A program made the position numbers and the translations under genes. Positions 8,412 to 16,924 of a DNA stretch of 48,609 nucleotides are shown here, piece by piece (the first letter of the stretch is position 1; every line of letters begins with the position of its first letter). The DNA is from Acidimicrobiales bacterium (lineage in GTDB: Bacteria; Actinomycetota; Acidimicrobiia; Acidimicrobiales; SHLQ01), in the NCBI GenBank assembly GCA_020628865.1, contig JAHDEJ010000022.1:1-48609 (forward strand), read 5' to 3'. The notes beneath the pieces were generated by a model. That model was not told the DNA's origin and ran no database searches. It saw nothing but the letters and a program-made list of their open reading frames with translations.

Positions 8412-9613
8412 GACGACCCACACGTTCCACCACACGAAGCCGCCTGCGGCTGCGCGATCGCTTCGGCACCGGCTTGAGCGGGCTTGGTTCGCGGCCCGGC
8501 CGAACACTGCTGACGGCACTCGGCATCGCACTGGGCATCGCTTCGATGGTCACCGTTGTCGGCATCTCCTCGTCATCCAAGGCGGACCTGCTGGCCGAGC
8601 TGGATGCGCTGGGCACCAACCTCCTGCAGGTCCGTCCCGGCCAGAGTCTCTTCGGTGACGAAGCGGTGCTGCCGACGGACGCCGCGACGATGTTGCGGGC
8701 CGTCCCGACCGTGCTCGACGCGGTCGGCGTGACGAGCATCTCCGGCGACGTGACCCGCAACGAGCACGACGACGACCCGTACGGGTTGTCGGTCGTCGCC
8801 ACCGACGGGCGTCTGGTTGACGTGTTGCAGCTGGAGCTTGCGTCCGGCCGGTCCATCGACGCGGAGACCCAGAGCCTGCCGGTGGCCGTGCTCGGCGCGG
8901 TTGCCGCCGAGCGGCTGGCGATCGCCGATGCGAGCGGCGGTCCGACGGTGACGATCGACAGCGTGAAGTTCCAGGTGATCGGCATTCTGAAGCCGCATGC
9001 GTTGCACCCCGACCTTGATCGGTCCGTACTGATCGGTGAGGCCCACGCTCGAGACGATCTGGGGATCGACCCGAACCACAGCGCGGTCTACGTACGAGTC
9101 GAACCGTCTCTGATCGAGGAGAGCCGACCGATTCTGGCTCGAACGGCCAACCCGGTGTCACCGAACGAAGTCGAGGTGTCCCGGCCGAGCGATGCGCTCG
9201 AAGCGCAGACCAAGGTGGATCAGAACCTCCAGAATCTGCTGCTTGCGCTCGGCGGAGTTGCGCTGCTGGTCGGTGGCGTGGGCATCGCCAACATCATGGT
9301 GATTTCGGTGATCGAGCGACGCAGCGAAATTGGTCTGCGGCGAGCGCTCGGTGCGACGCGGGGCCACATCAGCAGCCAGTTCGTGATCGAGGCAGCGGCG
9401 CTCTCCACGCTTGGCGGAGCGCTCGGCCTGGGCATGGGCGTCGCCGCGACGTGGATCTACGCAGACAGCCAGGGATGGAGTCTGGCCATTCCGGTGCAGG
9501 CGTTGCTGGCCGGTATCGCTGCTGCGCTCGCCATCGGAGCGTTCGCCGGGCTCTACCCGGCCACGAAGGCAGCCCGACTCGATCCAGCGGACGCCGTGCG
9601 ACCGCACGGCTGA
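8408..9613 (+). CDS. MacB-like ABC transporter permease (FtsX domain)
   Basis: 401 residues. The N-terminal helix (about 30-55, ALGIALGIASMVTVVGISS) is followed by a large periplasmic MacB_PCD domain (about 60-270). Three C-terminal helices form the FtsX core, including the signature ERRSEIGLRRALGATRGHI. The ending LYPATKAARLDPADAVRPHG is typical of the family. Such permeases do not move substrate through a channel in the classical way but couple ATP hydrolysis to an extracytoplasmic adaptor. It is the last gene of the lipoprotein-adaptor-ATPase-permease operon. The substrate is unknown; antimicrobial peptide or macrolide-like efflux or envelope maintenance are possibilities. Confidence 0.92.
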   Translation: MRRPTRSTTRSRLRLRDRFGTGLSGLGSRPGRTLLTALGIALGIASMVTVVGISSSSKADLLAELDALGTNLLQVRPGQSLFGDEAVLPTDAATMLRAVPTVLDAVGVTSISGDVTRNEHDDDPYGLSVVATDGRLVDVLQLELASGRSIDAETQSLPVAVLGAVAAERLAIADASGGPTVTIDSVKFQVIGILKPHALHPDLDRSVLIGEAHARDDLGIDPNHSAVYVRVEPSLIEESRPILARTANPVSPNEVEVSRPSDALEAQTKVDQNLQNLLLALGGVALLVGGVGIANIMVISVIERRSEIGLRRALGATRGHISSQFVIEAAALSTLGGALGLGMGVAATWIYADSQGWSLAIPVQALLAGIAAALAIGAFAGLYPATKAARLDPADAVRPHG

Positions 9614-9616
9614 GGC

Positions 9617-9925
9617 TCAGAGACGGTCGAGGATTTCCACTCGCTTGCGCTGGTATTCCTCGATCGTCACGAGCCCCTCGTTGTAGAGCGCCTCGAGCTG
9701 GAGGAGGGCCGACTTCACCGACTCCGCCGTCGTTCCGGGCCCGGGTACGGGTCCGTAGGAGCCTGGCGCGGCGGGGCCGAGGTCGCGGCGTTGTGGAGGC
9801 TGAGTGAGCAGGGGTGTTGCCGCCCGCTGGTAGCGGTTTCGCGCTTCCTGCTCGCGTTCGGTCGTGAGCTTTGCGATCGCCTTGCGCAGGAGGTCGACGT
9901 CGGTGCCGCGTTCGGGTTCAGTCAT
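9617..9925 (-). CDS. Small SHOCT-domain protein
   Basis: 102 residues. The N-terminal half is charged (LLRKAIAKLTTEREQEARNR, a likely short coiled coil), followed by a Pro/Gly-rich linker. The C-terminal ~30 residues match the SHOCT motif (LLQLEALYNEGLVTIEEYQRKRVEIL), a short helical hairpin usually found at protein ends and linked to oligomerisation. The ATG at 9925 overlaps the end of the ammonium transporter gene by 8 bp, so it is probably translated from the same message. Function unknown. Confidence 0.7.
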   Translation of the reverse strand: MTEPERGTDVDLLRKAIAKLTTEREQEARNRYQRAATPLLTQPPQRRDLGPAAPGSYGPVPGPGTTAESVKSALLQLEALYNEGLVTIEEYQRKRVEILDRL

Positions 9926-11315
9926 GGACCGTCTCCCCTGCGCGTTCCGCGAGCCAATCACCGGCCTGGGCGGCGATGACGTCGCCGTACTCGACGTTGT
10001 CACGCCCGTAGGCCACCGATGCGTGCTCGGCGATGTCCAGCCCGAGCATTTCCTCGGCGGCGGACACCCGTAGCCAACCGGCGATGCGAAGTCCGGCGAA
10101 GACGATTGTCGAGGCGATCGCGGCGAACGAGACGACCGCAACGATGCCGATGATCTGCGAAGCGACCTGTGACGCGTTGCCGTGGAAGAGGCCGGCAGGG
10201 CCGTTGCCGTCGAGTGACATGGTCGGGTCGGCGAAGAGGCCGACGGCGAGTGTTCCCCAGATGCCGGCGAAGAGGTGGACGGGTACGGCGCCGACCGGAT
10301 CGTCGATCTGGAAGCGATCCAGGAGGAGCACACCGTTCGCGGCGATCGCACCGCCCACGAAGCCGGCGACCATCGCACCGATGATGTTGAAGTGTGCGGC
10401 TCCTCCGGTGATGCCGACGAGGCCGCCGAGAAGACCGTTGCCGATGAGGGCGACGTCGGGAAGCTTCACGCGGAGCCAGCTGGTCACCAATCCGCCGAGG
10501 CCACCGAAGGCCGCACCGACAGCCGTGACGGCACCGATGGCTCCGAGTTGTGAGTTGACCGAGAGCATCGAACCGGCGTTGAAGCCGAACCACGTGATCA
10601 ACAGGATCAGCACGCCGTTGATGGCCATGGGAATGTTGTGGCCGTCGATCGGGGTCGAGGTCCCGTCGGCGGCGAACCGGCCGATTCGCGGACCGACGAC
10701 GACCGCTCCAACGAGGGCGGCGGTGCCGCCGACCGTGTGCACGACGGTCGAGCCGGCGAAGTCGACGAACCCGGCCACGGCCAGCCATCCGTCGGGATTC
10801 CAGATCCACCCGACGACCAACGGGTACATGAGCGCGCTGAGGAAGGCGGAGTAGATGAAGTACGCCCGGAAACGGATGCGCTCGGCCACGGCGCCGGACA
10901 CGATCGTGGCCGTTGCGGCGGCGAACGCCATTTGGAAGAAGAAGTGCACCGGCATCGACAGGTTGGGAGCAAATTGCGCCGGAGTCGCACCGCCCTCCCA
11001 CAGCCAGGAGAATCCAACGAAGGAGCTGCCGTTGAACGCAATGTGATAGCCGACGAGCGCGAACCCGACGGCACCGATGATGAAGTCGAGCACGTTCTTC
11101 AACATCATGTGCGCGGCGTTCTTGGCCCGGGTCAGGCCGGTCTCCAACAGGGCGAAGCCGCACTGCATGAAGATCACGAAGACTGCGCAGACGAAGACGA
11201 ACGCGTTGTCGATCGCCAGGCTCGGATCGCTCAGATCCACCTCTTGGGCGGCGGCGATCGAGGTGTCGGCGAGCACGGCAAAGCCGGCGATGCTCGCTCC
11301 AACACGCAGTTTCAC
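9918..11315 (-). CDS. amt: Ammonium transporter (Amt family)
   Basis: 465 residues, an 11-helix Amt/Rh channel preceded by a cleavable signal peptide (residues 1-24, ending IAAAQ). Pore features are visible: twin-His candidates in GFVDFAGSTVVHTVGG and VPVHLFAGIWGT, and the family signature GHNIPMAINGVLILLITWFGFNAGS. It conducts ammonium/ammonia across the membrane for nitrogen assimilation. The start is GTG at 11315 with an AGGAGG ribosome site at 11326-11331 (10-nt spacing). No glnK/glnB gene follows, unlike the usual amt-glnK pair; a SHOCT protein takes that place. A perfect 12-bp palindrome lies 42 bp upstream. Confidence 0.93.
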   Translation of the reverse strand: MKLRVGASIAGFAVLADTSIAAAQEVDLSDPSLAIDNAFVFVCAVFVIFMQCGFALLETGLTRAKNAAHMMLKNVLDFIIGAVGFALVGYHIAFNGSSFVGFSWLWEGGATPAQFAPNLSMPVHFFFQMAFAAATATIVSGAVAERIRFRAYFIYSAFLSALMYPLVVGWIWNPDGWLAVAGFVDFAGSTVVHTVGGTAALVGAVVVGPRIGRFAADGTSTPIDGHNIPMAINGVLILLITWFGFNAGSMLSVNSQLGAIGAVTAVGAAFGGLGGLVTSWLRVKLPDVALIGNGLLGGLVGITGGAAHFNIIGAMVAGFVGGAIAANGVLLLDRFQIDDPVGAVPVHLFAGIWGTLAVGLFADPTMSLDGNGPAGLFHGNASQVASQIIGIVAVVSFAAIASTIVFAGLRIAGWLRVSAAEEMLGLDIAEHASVAYGRDNVEYGDVIAAQAGDWLAERAGETVHD

Positions 11316-11356
11316 CGTCGATCAGCCTCCTGCAGCCAGATTTCGGCTGCCTCATC

Positions 11357-11368
11357 ACTCCATGGAGT
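11357..11368. promoter_or_regulatory. Palindrome upstream of the ammonium transporter
   Basis: ACTCCATGGAGT is a perfect 12-bp palindrome 42 bp upstream of the amt start, in the 111-bp gap between amt and the xylulokinase stop. It could be an operator for nitrogen control, but it does not resemble the GlnR box I know, and a 12-bp palindrome can arise by chance. No other strong signal was seen in this gap. Confidence 0.3.
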
Positions 11369-11426
11369 AATCGGAGGAAAGTTCCGTCAGCTGAACAGAA
11401 CGGGACGATCGGCCTTTACAGATGCG

Positions 11427-12902
11427 TTACGAATCAGACGCCAATGGGCGGCAGAGCCCATCATCCAACCCCATCGCATCGTCGTACCGGGCCGTGATCT
11501 CGTCGGCGTGGGTGTCTGGCCGCGGCGCGGTTGTGGTCGAGCCGGACAATCCCCACGAGTCTCGGAACGCATCGATGGAACGACCGCTCTGCACTGCGGC
11601 TGCCTGGACGGCCGCGCCAACGGCGACCGCCTCATCGTTTTCCGGGACGTGCACCTGGCGCCCGGACAGGTCGGCGAGGCGCTGCCGGTAGGCGGCCGAC
11701 CGGGCCCCTCCCCCGACCAGGAGGAGGCGACCGTCGACGACGGAGCCGCTTGCCTCGAGTGCTCGAAGGCCGTTGAGCAGGCCGCACAGAACCCCGTCGT
11801 GGGCGACCCGGGCGAGTTCCTCTCGGGACAGGTCGGTGTGGAGCCCGACGAGCGCACCGCGTGCGGCTGGACGGTTCGGGGTCCGCTCGCCGTCGAACCA
11901 CGGAACGAGACTGGCTTCGACCACGTCGGTTCCCGCAGCGAGTGCGAGCTCGGACAGGCCGGCGGCGTCCGTGCCGCACCAGGTGGCCACGGTGTCGGTC
12001 ACCTTGGTGGCGTTGAGCGTGCAGACGAGCGGCAGGTAGCCGCCGGTGGCGTCGGAGAACCCGGCGACCGCCCCGGTGGTGTCGTGGGCCCGCGTCGACG
12101 TGCGGGCGTAGACGGTTCCGGAGGTGCCGAGGGAGACGACGGCGTCGCCTTCGCCGAGACCGAGGCCGAGCGCGGCGCCCATGTTGTCGCCGGTGCCGGG
12201 ACCGACGACCACGTCTCCGGCCAGTCCGAGCTCTTCGGCGGCTTCGCCGAGGAGCGTGCCGGCTGCGTCCGTGGGTCCGAGGACGGTCGGCAACTTGCCG
12301 ACCCAGGTCTCTGCATCCAGGCCGAGTCGGGTGAATGGTTCGTGCAGCGCGAGGTCGTGGGTGGCGTCGTACCAGCCGGTGCCGGACGCGTCGCCGCGAT
12401 CGGTCACGTGGGCACCGCTCAGTCGCCACGTGAGCCAGTCGTGCGGGAGCATGACCTTGGCGGTGGCGGTGAGCGAGTCGGGTTCGGTCTGGGCCACCCA
12501 CGCCAGTTTGGAGATCGTGATGGCGGCCACGGGGACGACGCCGGCCCAGTCTGCCCACCATTCGGCGCCGAGCTCGCCGACGAGTTCGTCGGCCTGCGGA
12601 GCCGACTGGGTGTCGTTCCAGAGCTTTGCCGGGCGGACGACGCGACCGGCAGCGTCGACGAGGACGAGCCCGTGCTGCTGGCCGGCGACGGAGATGGACA
12701 CCGCATCCTTCCGAGCCTCGCCGAGGCCCCGTACCGCTTCGACGAGCGCTCCCCACCATGCGTTCGGATCCTGTTCGGAGATTGGCGGGGTGGTCGGCGG
12801 GTGCGTGCCGCGACCGGTGGCCACGAGCTCACCCGTCTCCAGGTCCCGGAGCTCAGCTTTGGTCGACTGCGTGGACGAGTCGACACCGATCACGAGGGGC
12901 AT
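11427..12902 (-). CDS. xylB: Xylulokinase (FGGY carbohydrate kinase)
   Basis: 491 residues, the usual length of XylB (about 480-500). The N-terminal ATPase-fold motif VIGVDSSTQSTKAEL and the C-terminal signature LLLVGGGARSAAYRQRLADL with GRQVHVPENDEAVAVGAA are both present, together with the catalytic Asp region SDATGGY. It phosphorylates D-xylulose to xylulose 5-phosphate for the pentose phosphate pathway. ATG 12902 starts directly at the first beta strand; the open frame upstream runs through the divergent Nudix gene and is not coding. No xylose isomerase or transporter is adjacent, so the exact pentulose substrate is an assignment by family. Confidence 0.88.
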   Translation of the reverse strand: MPLVIGVDSSTQSTKAELRDLETGELVATGRGTHPPTTPPISEQDPNAWWGALVEAVRGLGEARKDAVSISVAGQQHGLVLVDAAGRVVRPAKLWNDTQSAPQADELVGELGAEWWADWAGVVPVAAITISKLAWVAQTEPDSLTATAKVMLPHDWLTWRLSGAHVTDRGDASGTGWYDATHDLALHEPFTRLGLDAETWVGKLPTVLGPTDAAGTLLGEAAEELGLAGDVVVGPGTGDNMGAALGLGLGEGDAVVSLGTSGTVYARTSTRAHDTTGAVAGFSDATGGYLPLVCTLNATKVTDTVATWCGTDAAGLSELALAAGTDVVEASLVPWFDGERTPNRPAARGALVGLHTDLSREELARVAHDGVLCGLLNGLRALEASGSVVDGRLLLVGGGARSAAYRQRLADLSGRQVHVPENDEAVAVGAAVQAAAVQSGRSIDAFRDSWGLSGSTTTAPRPDTHADEITARYDDAMGLDDGLCRPLASDS

Positions 12903-12974
12903 GCCGTGTACCTCTTCTGCTTGGCCTGCGCCTCCCAGTCTGGCCGACCGGACCCTGGGATGTAGCGTTCGGAG

Positions 12975-13802
12975 ATGTCGTTCCAGCACAGCGAGTTCGC
13001 TCCGGATCCGCACGACGTGGAGATCCGGGATGCGGCGACGGTGATGATCGTCCGGGAGGGCGATGCCGGACCGGAAGTGTGCATGGTGCAGCGAGGCGCC
13101 CGGCTGGCGTTCGGAGCAAGGGCCTGGGTGTTTCCCGGCGGGCGCGTGGACACCACCGACCGCGTCAACCTCGATGCGGTCGGCGTAGGACTGACGGATG
13201 CGGAAGCATCGCAACGGCTCGACGTGCCGGAACACGGCCTGTCGTGGTGGCTGGCGGCCTGCCGGGAATCGTTGGAAGAAGCCGGACTGCTGCTTGCGGC
13301 TGAGGAGAACCGTCCGGCCGACGCCGGGCCGATGCGCGAGCGGGTCGAGGCCGACCCACAGTCGTTCGTACCGGCGCTGCTCGACGCCGGCGTGCGTTTG
13401 CGGTTCGACGCACTCCACGACGTGGCCCGATTCATCACACCCCTGGGGCCGCCGCGCCGATTCGACACCCGCTTCTTCCTGACGGAGGCGCCCGCTGGGC
13501 AGGAGGCGCTGCACGACGACGGCGAGATGGTCGACTCGTGCTGGATCTCGCCGGGTCTGGCCATCGACCGGTGGCGCGACGGAGACTTTCCGCTGATGTC
13601 GGTCACGCATCGGATGCTCGCCTGCCTCGACCGATTCGATTCGGTCGACGAGATGATGGCGCTTGCCGCGGAGCGGCCGGAGGAGCGCCGGGTCCGGGTC
13701 AACGATCCGGATGGCGACTACCTCGTGCTGCTGCCGGGTGAGCCGGGGTACGAACACGCGGAGCTCGAGGTGGAGCATGGCTGGGTGCGGCTCTGGCGAT
13801 GA
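12975..13802 (+). CDS. Nudix hydrolase with expanded Nudix box (NUDT19-like)
   Basis: 275 residues. The Nudix motif is split. WVFPGGRVDTTD (about 51-62) gives its first half, and RESLEEAGL (97-105) gives the catalytic helix. About 28-30 residues separate them beyond the normal spacing. An expanded Nudix box is the hallmark of the NUDT19 (RP2p) group, whose mammalian member hydrolyses CoA and CoA esters to 3',5'-ADP and 4'-phosphopantetheine. The ATGA overlap with the acyl-CoA synthetase downstream fits a CoA-linked role. Substrate assignment is inference; the canonical first Glu position is Asp here. The C-terminal region from 125 on carries a second conserved block (ARFITPLGPPRRFDTRFFL) typical of this group. 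Confidence 0.8.
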   Translation: MSFQHSEFAPDPHDVEIRDAATVMIVREGDAGPEVCMVQRGARLAFGARAWVFPGGRVDTTDRVNLDAVGVGLTDAEASQRLDVPEHGLSWWLAACRESLEEAGLLLAAEENRPADAGPMRERVEADPQSFVPALLDAGVRLRFDALHDVARFITPLGPPRRFDTRFFLTEAPAGQEALHDDGEMVDSCWISPGLAIDRWRDGDFPLMSVTHRMLACLDRFDSVDEMMALAAERPEERRVRVNDPDGDYLVLLPGEPGYEHAELEVEHGWVRLWR

Positions 13803-15262
13803 GCACCGTGCCCGCGTTCCTTGATGAGGTGGTGCGCCAGGCGCCGCCGGAGCGAACGGCGCTGATCGATGGCGACCGAACGATGACCTTTGGCGAGTTG
13901 GTTGACGCGGTCGATCGGGCTGCCCAGTGGCTCCGTGGGCAAACGGTGCCCGGCGATCGGGTGGCGCTGCTCGGTGCGAACTCGATCGACTTTGTGGTGT
14001 GGCTGTACGCGATTCCGGCCGCCGGCAGGATTGCGGTTCCGTTGAACGCGCGGTTGGCAGACCCCGAGCTCGCGCAGTTGCTGGAGGTGGCGGGAGCGTC
14101 GCTGCTGCTCCGGGATCGAGCGATGGAGGGGCGGTCGTTTCCGGTTCCGACGGAGGTGTTGGCAACGCCGGTCGCCGCGGAACCGATCGCCGGCGCCGGT
14201 ACCCAAGGCGATGAGCGGATCGAGGTTGCGTGGCTGATCTTCACGTCCGGCACGACGGGCCGCCCGAAGGGGGCGATGCTGACCCACGCAGGGTTGCTGG
14301 CCGCCAGCGCTGCCGGCAGCCAGGCCAGAGCGGTGGCCGAGGACGACGTGTACCTCTACCCCTTCCCGCTGTTCCACGTGGCCGCCTACAACGTCGTGAT
14401 GGTCCACCGCTCGGGTGGACCGGTCGTGCTGTTGCCCGGGTTCGATTCGGACGCGGTGTTCGATGCATGCCGCGACCATGGCGTGACCCAGATGTCGTTG
14501 GCGCCGACGATGCTGGCGATGCTGTTCGACCACCCGCGTTGGGATGCGGATGCGCTGGGCGGAACCCGGGTGGTCGGCTACGGGGCCTCGCCGATGCCCC
14601 CGCCGATTCTCGAGCGGGTCTTGGATGAGACGGAGGTCGGCCTGTCGCAGGGCTATGGAATGACGGAGCTGTCCGGCAACGCCGCCTACCTCGACGCCGA
14701 GGACCATCGACGGGCAGCCGGCGACGCTCCACACCTGTTGCGAGCAGCCGGACGGCCGGCCGGCGACAACGAGTTTCGCATCGCCGACGACGGCGAGATT
14801 CTCGTGCGGGGGCCGCAAGTGATGGCGGGCTATTGGAACCAGCCGGAGCTGACCGCGGAAGCGATCGTGGACGGGTGGCTGCACACCGGCGACATCGGCC
14901 GGATCGACGGGGACGGCGTGCTCCACGTGATCGACAGGAAGAAGGACATCATCATCACGGGCGGGGAGAACGTGGCCTCCCGGGAGGTTGAGGAGGCCTT
15001 GTTGTCCCATCCGGGTGTGCGGGCGGCCGCCGTCATCGGCGAGCCCGATGAACGCTGGGGCGAAGCCGTCGTTGGTGTCGTGGTGATGTCAGAACCCGGC
15101 GTGGTGGAAGGCGAGCTGGTCGCCCATGTCCGAGCGCAGCTTGCGGGGTACAAGACCCCGAAGCGGATCCGGTTCGTGGACGCCCTCCCGCTCAATGCGA
15201 GCGGCAAGGTGGACAAGACGCAGTTGCGCCGTGGAGCCGGTCAGCCGACCCGCAGGTCCTGA
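13799..15262 (+). CDS. Acyl-CoA synthetase (AMP-dependent ligase)
   Basis: 487 residues of the ANL superfamily. Adenylation motifs are present: P-loop IFTSGTTGRPKGAML (about 144-158), YGMTE, the hinge region DGWLHTGDIGRID and the C-terminal catalytic lysine in LPLNASGKVDKTQL. The enzyme activates a carboxylic acid as acyl-AMP and transfers it to CoA. Sequence alone does not give chain length; the HTGD...RKKDIIITGGENV region resembles fatty or aryl acid ligases of actinobacteria. It is shorter than most (about 500-550), mainly at the N-terminus. It is translationally coupled to the Nudix gene, and its 3' end overlaps the convergent phosphatase gene by 22 bp. Confidence 0.87.
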   Translation: MSTVPAFLDEVVRQAPPERTALIDGDRTMTFGELVDAVDRAAQWLRGQTVPGDRVALLGANSIDFVVWLYAIPAAGRIAVPLNARLADPELAQLLEVAGASLLLRDRAMEGRSFPVPTEVLATPVAAEPIAGAGTQGDERIEVAWLIFTSGTTGRPKGAMLTHAGLLAASAAGSQARAVAEDDVYLYPFPLFHVAAYNVVMVHRSGGPVVLLPGFDSDAVFDACRDHGVTQMSLAPTMLAMLFDHPRWDADALGGTRVVGYGASPMPPPILERVLDETEVGLSQGYGMTELSGNAAYLDAEDHRRAAGDAPHLLRAAGRPAGDNEFRIADDGEILVRGPQVMAGYWNQPELTAEAIVDGWLHTGDIGRIDGDGVLHVIDRKKDIIITGGENVASREVEEALLSHPGVRAAAVIGEPDERWGEAVVGVVVMSEPGVVEGELVAHVRAQLAGYKTPKRIRFVDALPLNASGKVDKTQLRRGAGQPTRRS

Positions 15263-16746
15263 GCGGCGTTCACGGTCGATCCCGGAACGGCGGGCAGGCC
15301 GAGAAGGTCGAGCGCCAGGTTGGCCATGTCGTGACCGCGAATGGGCTGCGCGCCGAAGTTCGTCGGCCGAGAGGTTCCCGGGTCGGTTCGCGTGGCCGGG
15401 TTCAGCGTGTACAGGTCGGCGCCGGCTTGGACGCCGGGGCCCCAGACGATGAAGGGCACGGTGTAGTTCGTGACCATCGAGGCGTCGTCGTGGAGCAGTC
15501 CGCTGTTCGGACCCCCGTGGTCGGAGGTGAGGATGACGGCAGTCGTGGCGTTGAGCGTGGCATCGCCTCGGACGCCGTCGAGCAACCGCCCGAGGATGGT
15601 GTCGGCGTCCCGAACCGCCTGGTCGTAGGCGCCACCGGCCCAACCTGACGCGTGCCCGGCGCTGTCGGGAAGCCGGATGTGATACGAGACGAAGACCGGA
15701 CCGTCGCCCGTGCGAAGTGCGGCCAGCGCATCGTTCACGAGGGCGGTGGGATCGCTGCGTCGGTACGTGTCGATGGCGTCGTTCCAGCTGCGGTGCAGGA
15801 AGTCGAACTTGCTCTTGCCGGCAAAGACCGCCGTGTGCCCGCCCCCGGTGTCGACGACGTCGAAGATGGACTCCACATGGGTCCCGGCGACATCGTGGAT
15901 CGTCTGCAGGTTGTCCTCGTTGAAATCGACCTGATGGCCCGCATCACCGCGAACGGTGCGGCCCGTGTACTGCGACGTGTGGTTCGGAAGCGTCTTCGTG
16001 AAGTCGCGGTCGGTTCGAGCGTTGAGCGTCGACGCGCCGGTGGCGATGAGTTCCGTCAGGTTCGGGGCCAACGCCGACGTGACATGGTCCGACCGGAGTG
16101 CGTCGATGCTGACGTGCAGCACGCGGTCGACCGTGGCGCCGATGGGTGGTGGGGCTGACGTCGTGGTCGTCGTCGGGCCTGGCCCGTCGACCTCGGTGCA
16201 GATGACGTCGGTCCGGTTGCCGCGCAGCCAGATTCGCAATTCGTAGGTGGAGCCGTCGGGAGCCGAGGTGTCGGTCCATCGATCGGTGCCTTCAACCGTC
16301 GCCATCCATCGGCCGTCGCGGCGGATCACGTGGCGGCCGCCCTCGTCGAGCCATCGAAGCTCCACGGTGGATCCGGCGACGGTCGCCGTGCAGCCGTCTT
16401 CCGGCACCGGGGCCGACGTGCTCGTGGGCGTGCTGGTGGTCGTGGCGACCGGGCCCTCGCTGCAGGCGACATCGACGCGGACGCCGGCGTTCCAGGTTCG
16501 GAGCTCGTAGGTGGCACCAGCGGGAGCGTTGGCGTCCACGTGGGAGTTGGCGCCGACGCCAGGCGTCGCCAGCCAGCTGCCGTTTCGACGGATGATGTGC
16601 TTGCCGCCGTCGTCCGGCCACGACAGCGTCACTGTGGCCCCGCTGCGCTCGGCGGTGCACGCGGCTGCGACCGGACCGCCGGGGGCGGCGGCGAGCAGCG
16701 ACGCCAGCAGCGCAGCGGCAAGAAGGACGTTTCGGACTCGGGGCAT
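15241..16746 (-). CDS. Secreted alkaline-phosphatase-superfamily enzyme with two N-terminal Cys-bounded modules
   Basis: 501 residues with a signal peptide (1-29). Two similar modules follow, at 30-95 and 119-183. Each starts and ends with Cys and carries a VxLxW...IRRxGxW...TYELR...RxDVxC pattern. Thr/Ser/Pro-rich linkers stand after each (98-117, 189-202). The catalytic domain from 206 has the two-metal set of type I phosphodiesterases/NPPs: D215 (VSIDALRSD), nucleophile T252 (TKTLPNHTS), D361 and H365 (LPDSAGH), D409-H410 (TSDHGG) and H472 (GHDMA). It should hydrolyse phosphate mono- or diesters outside the cell. The same module occurs three times at the end of the GH16 glucanase in this window. 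A good ribosome site (GGAG) precedes ATG 16746. Confidence 0.85.
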   Translation of the reverse strand: MPRVRNVLLAAALLASLLAAAPGGPVAAACTAERSGATVTLSWPDDGGKHIIRRNGSWLATPGVGANSHVDANAPAGATYELRTWNAGVRVDVACSEGPVATTTSTPTSTSAPVPEDGCTATVAGSTVELRWLDEGGRHVIRRDGRWMATVEGTDRWTDTSAPDGSTYELRIWLRGNRTDVICTEVDGPGPTTTTTSAPPPIGATVDRVLHVSIDALRSDHVTSALAPNLTELIATGASTLNARTDRDFTKTLPNHTSQYTGRTVRGDAGHQVDFNEDNLQTIHDVAGTHVESIFDVVDTGGGHTAVFAGKSKFDFLHRSWNDAIDTYRRSDPTALVNDALAALRTGDGPVFVSYHIRLPDSAGHASGWAGGAYDQAVRDADTILGRLLDGVRGDATLNATTAVILTSDHGGPNSGLLHDDASMVTNYTVPFIVWGPGVQAGADLYTLNPATRTDPGTSRPTNFGAQPIRGHDMANLALDLLGLPAVPGSTVNAAQDLRVG

Positions 16747-16876
16747 GACGGGCTCCAGATTCAGCGCGCGATGCGCGCGCCGATGGCTTCAGCCCAGCCG
16801 CCGCAGGTGAACCCACGGTGACGCCCCGCCGACCATTTGATCAACCCGGACGGAATCTGTCGAAAACGCGGAACGA

Positions 16877-16902
16877 GCCCGCCTCGTCGAAACGAGGCGG
16901 GC
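16877..16902 (-). terminator. Hairpin terminator of the 5'-nucleotidase gene
   Basis: Perfect 11-bp arms (GCCCGCCTCGT at 16877-16887 and its complement at 16892-16902) close a 4-nt loop that reads UUCG in the minus-strand transcript. A T-rich stretch (CGTTTTCG) follows on that strand. It starts 22 nt after the nucleotidase stop, so it is most likely its terminator. Nothing else is evident in the 178-bp gap except the phosphatase ribosome site. Confidence 0.8.
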
Positions 16903-16924
16903 CCGAGCCGGGAAGTCCTGTCGG

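Noticed and set aside
10638-12965. 775-codon plus-strand open frame across amt and xylB
   Set aside because: It crosses two clear minus-strand genes and their intergenic gap and has no family features.
16765-16781. GC-alternating palindrome (CGCGC-GAT-GCGCG) upstream of the phosphatase
   Set aside because: Low-complexity GC run in a high-GC genome; no other support for a regulatory role.
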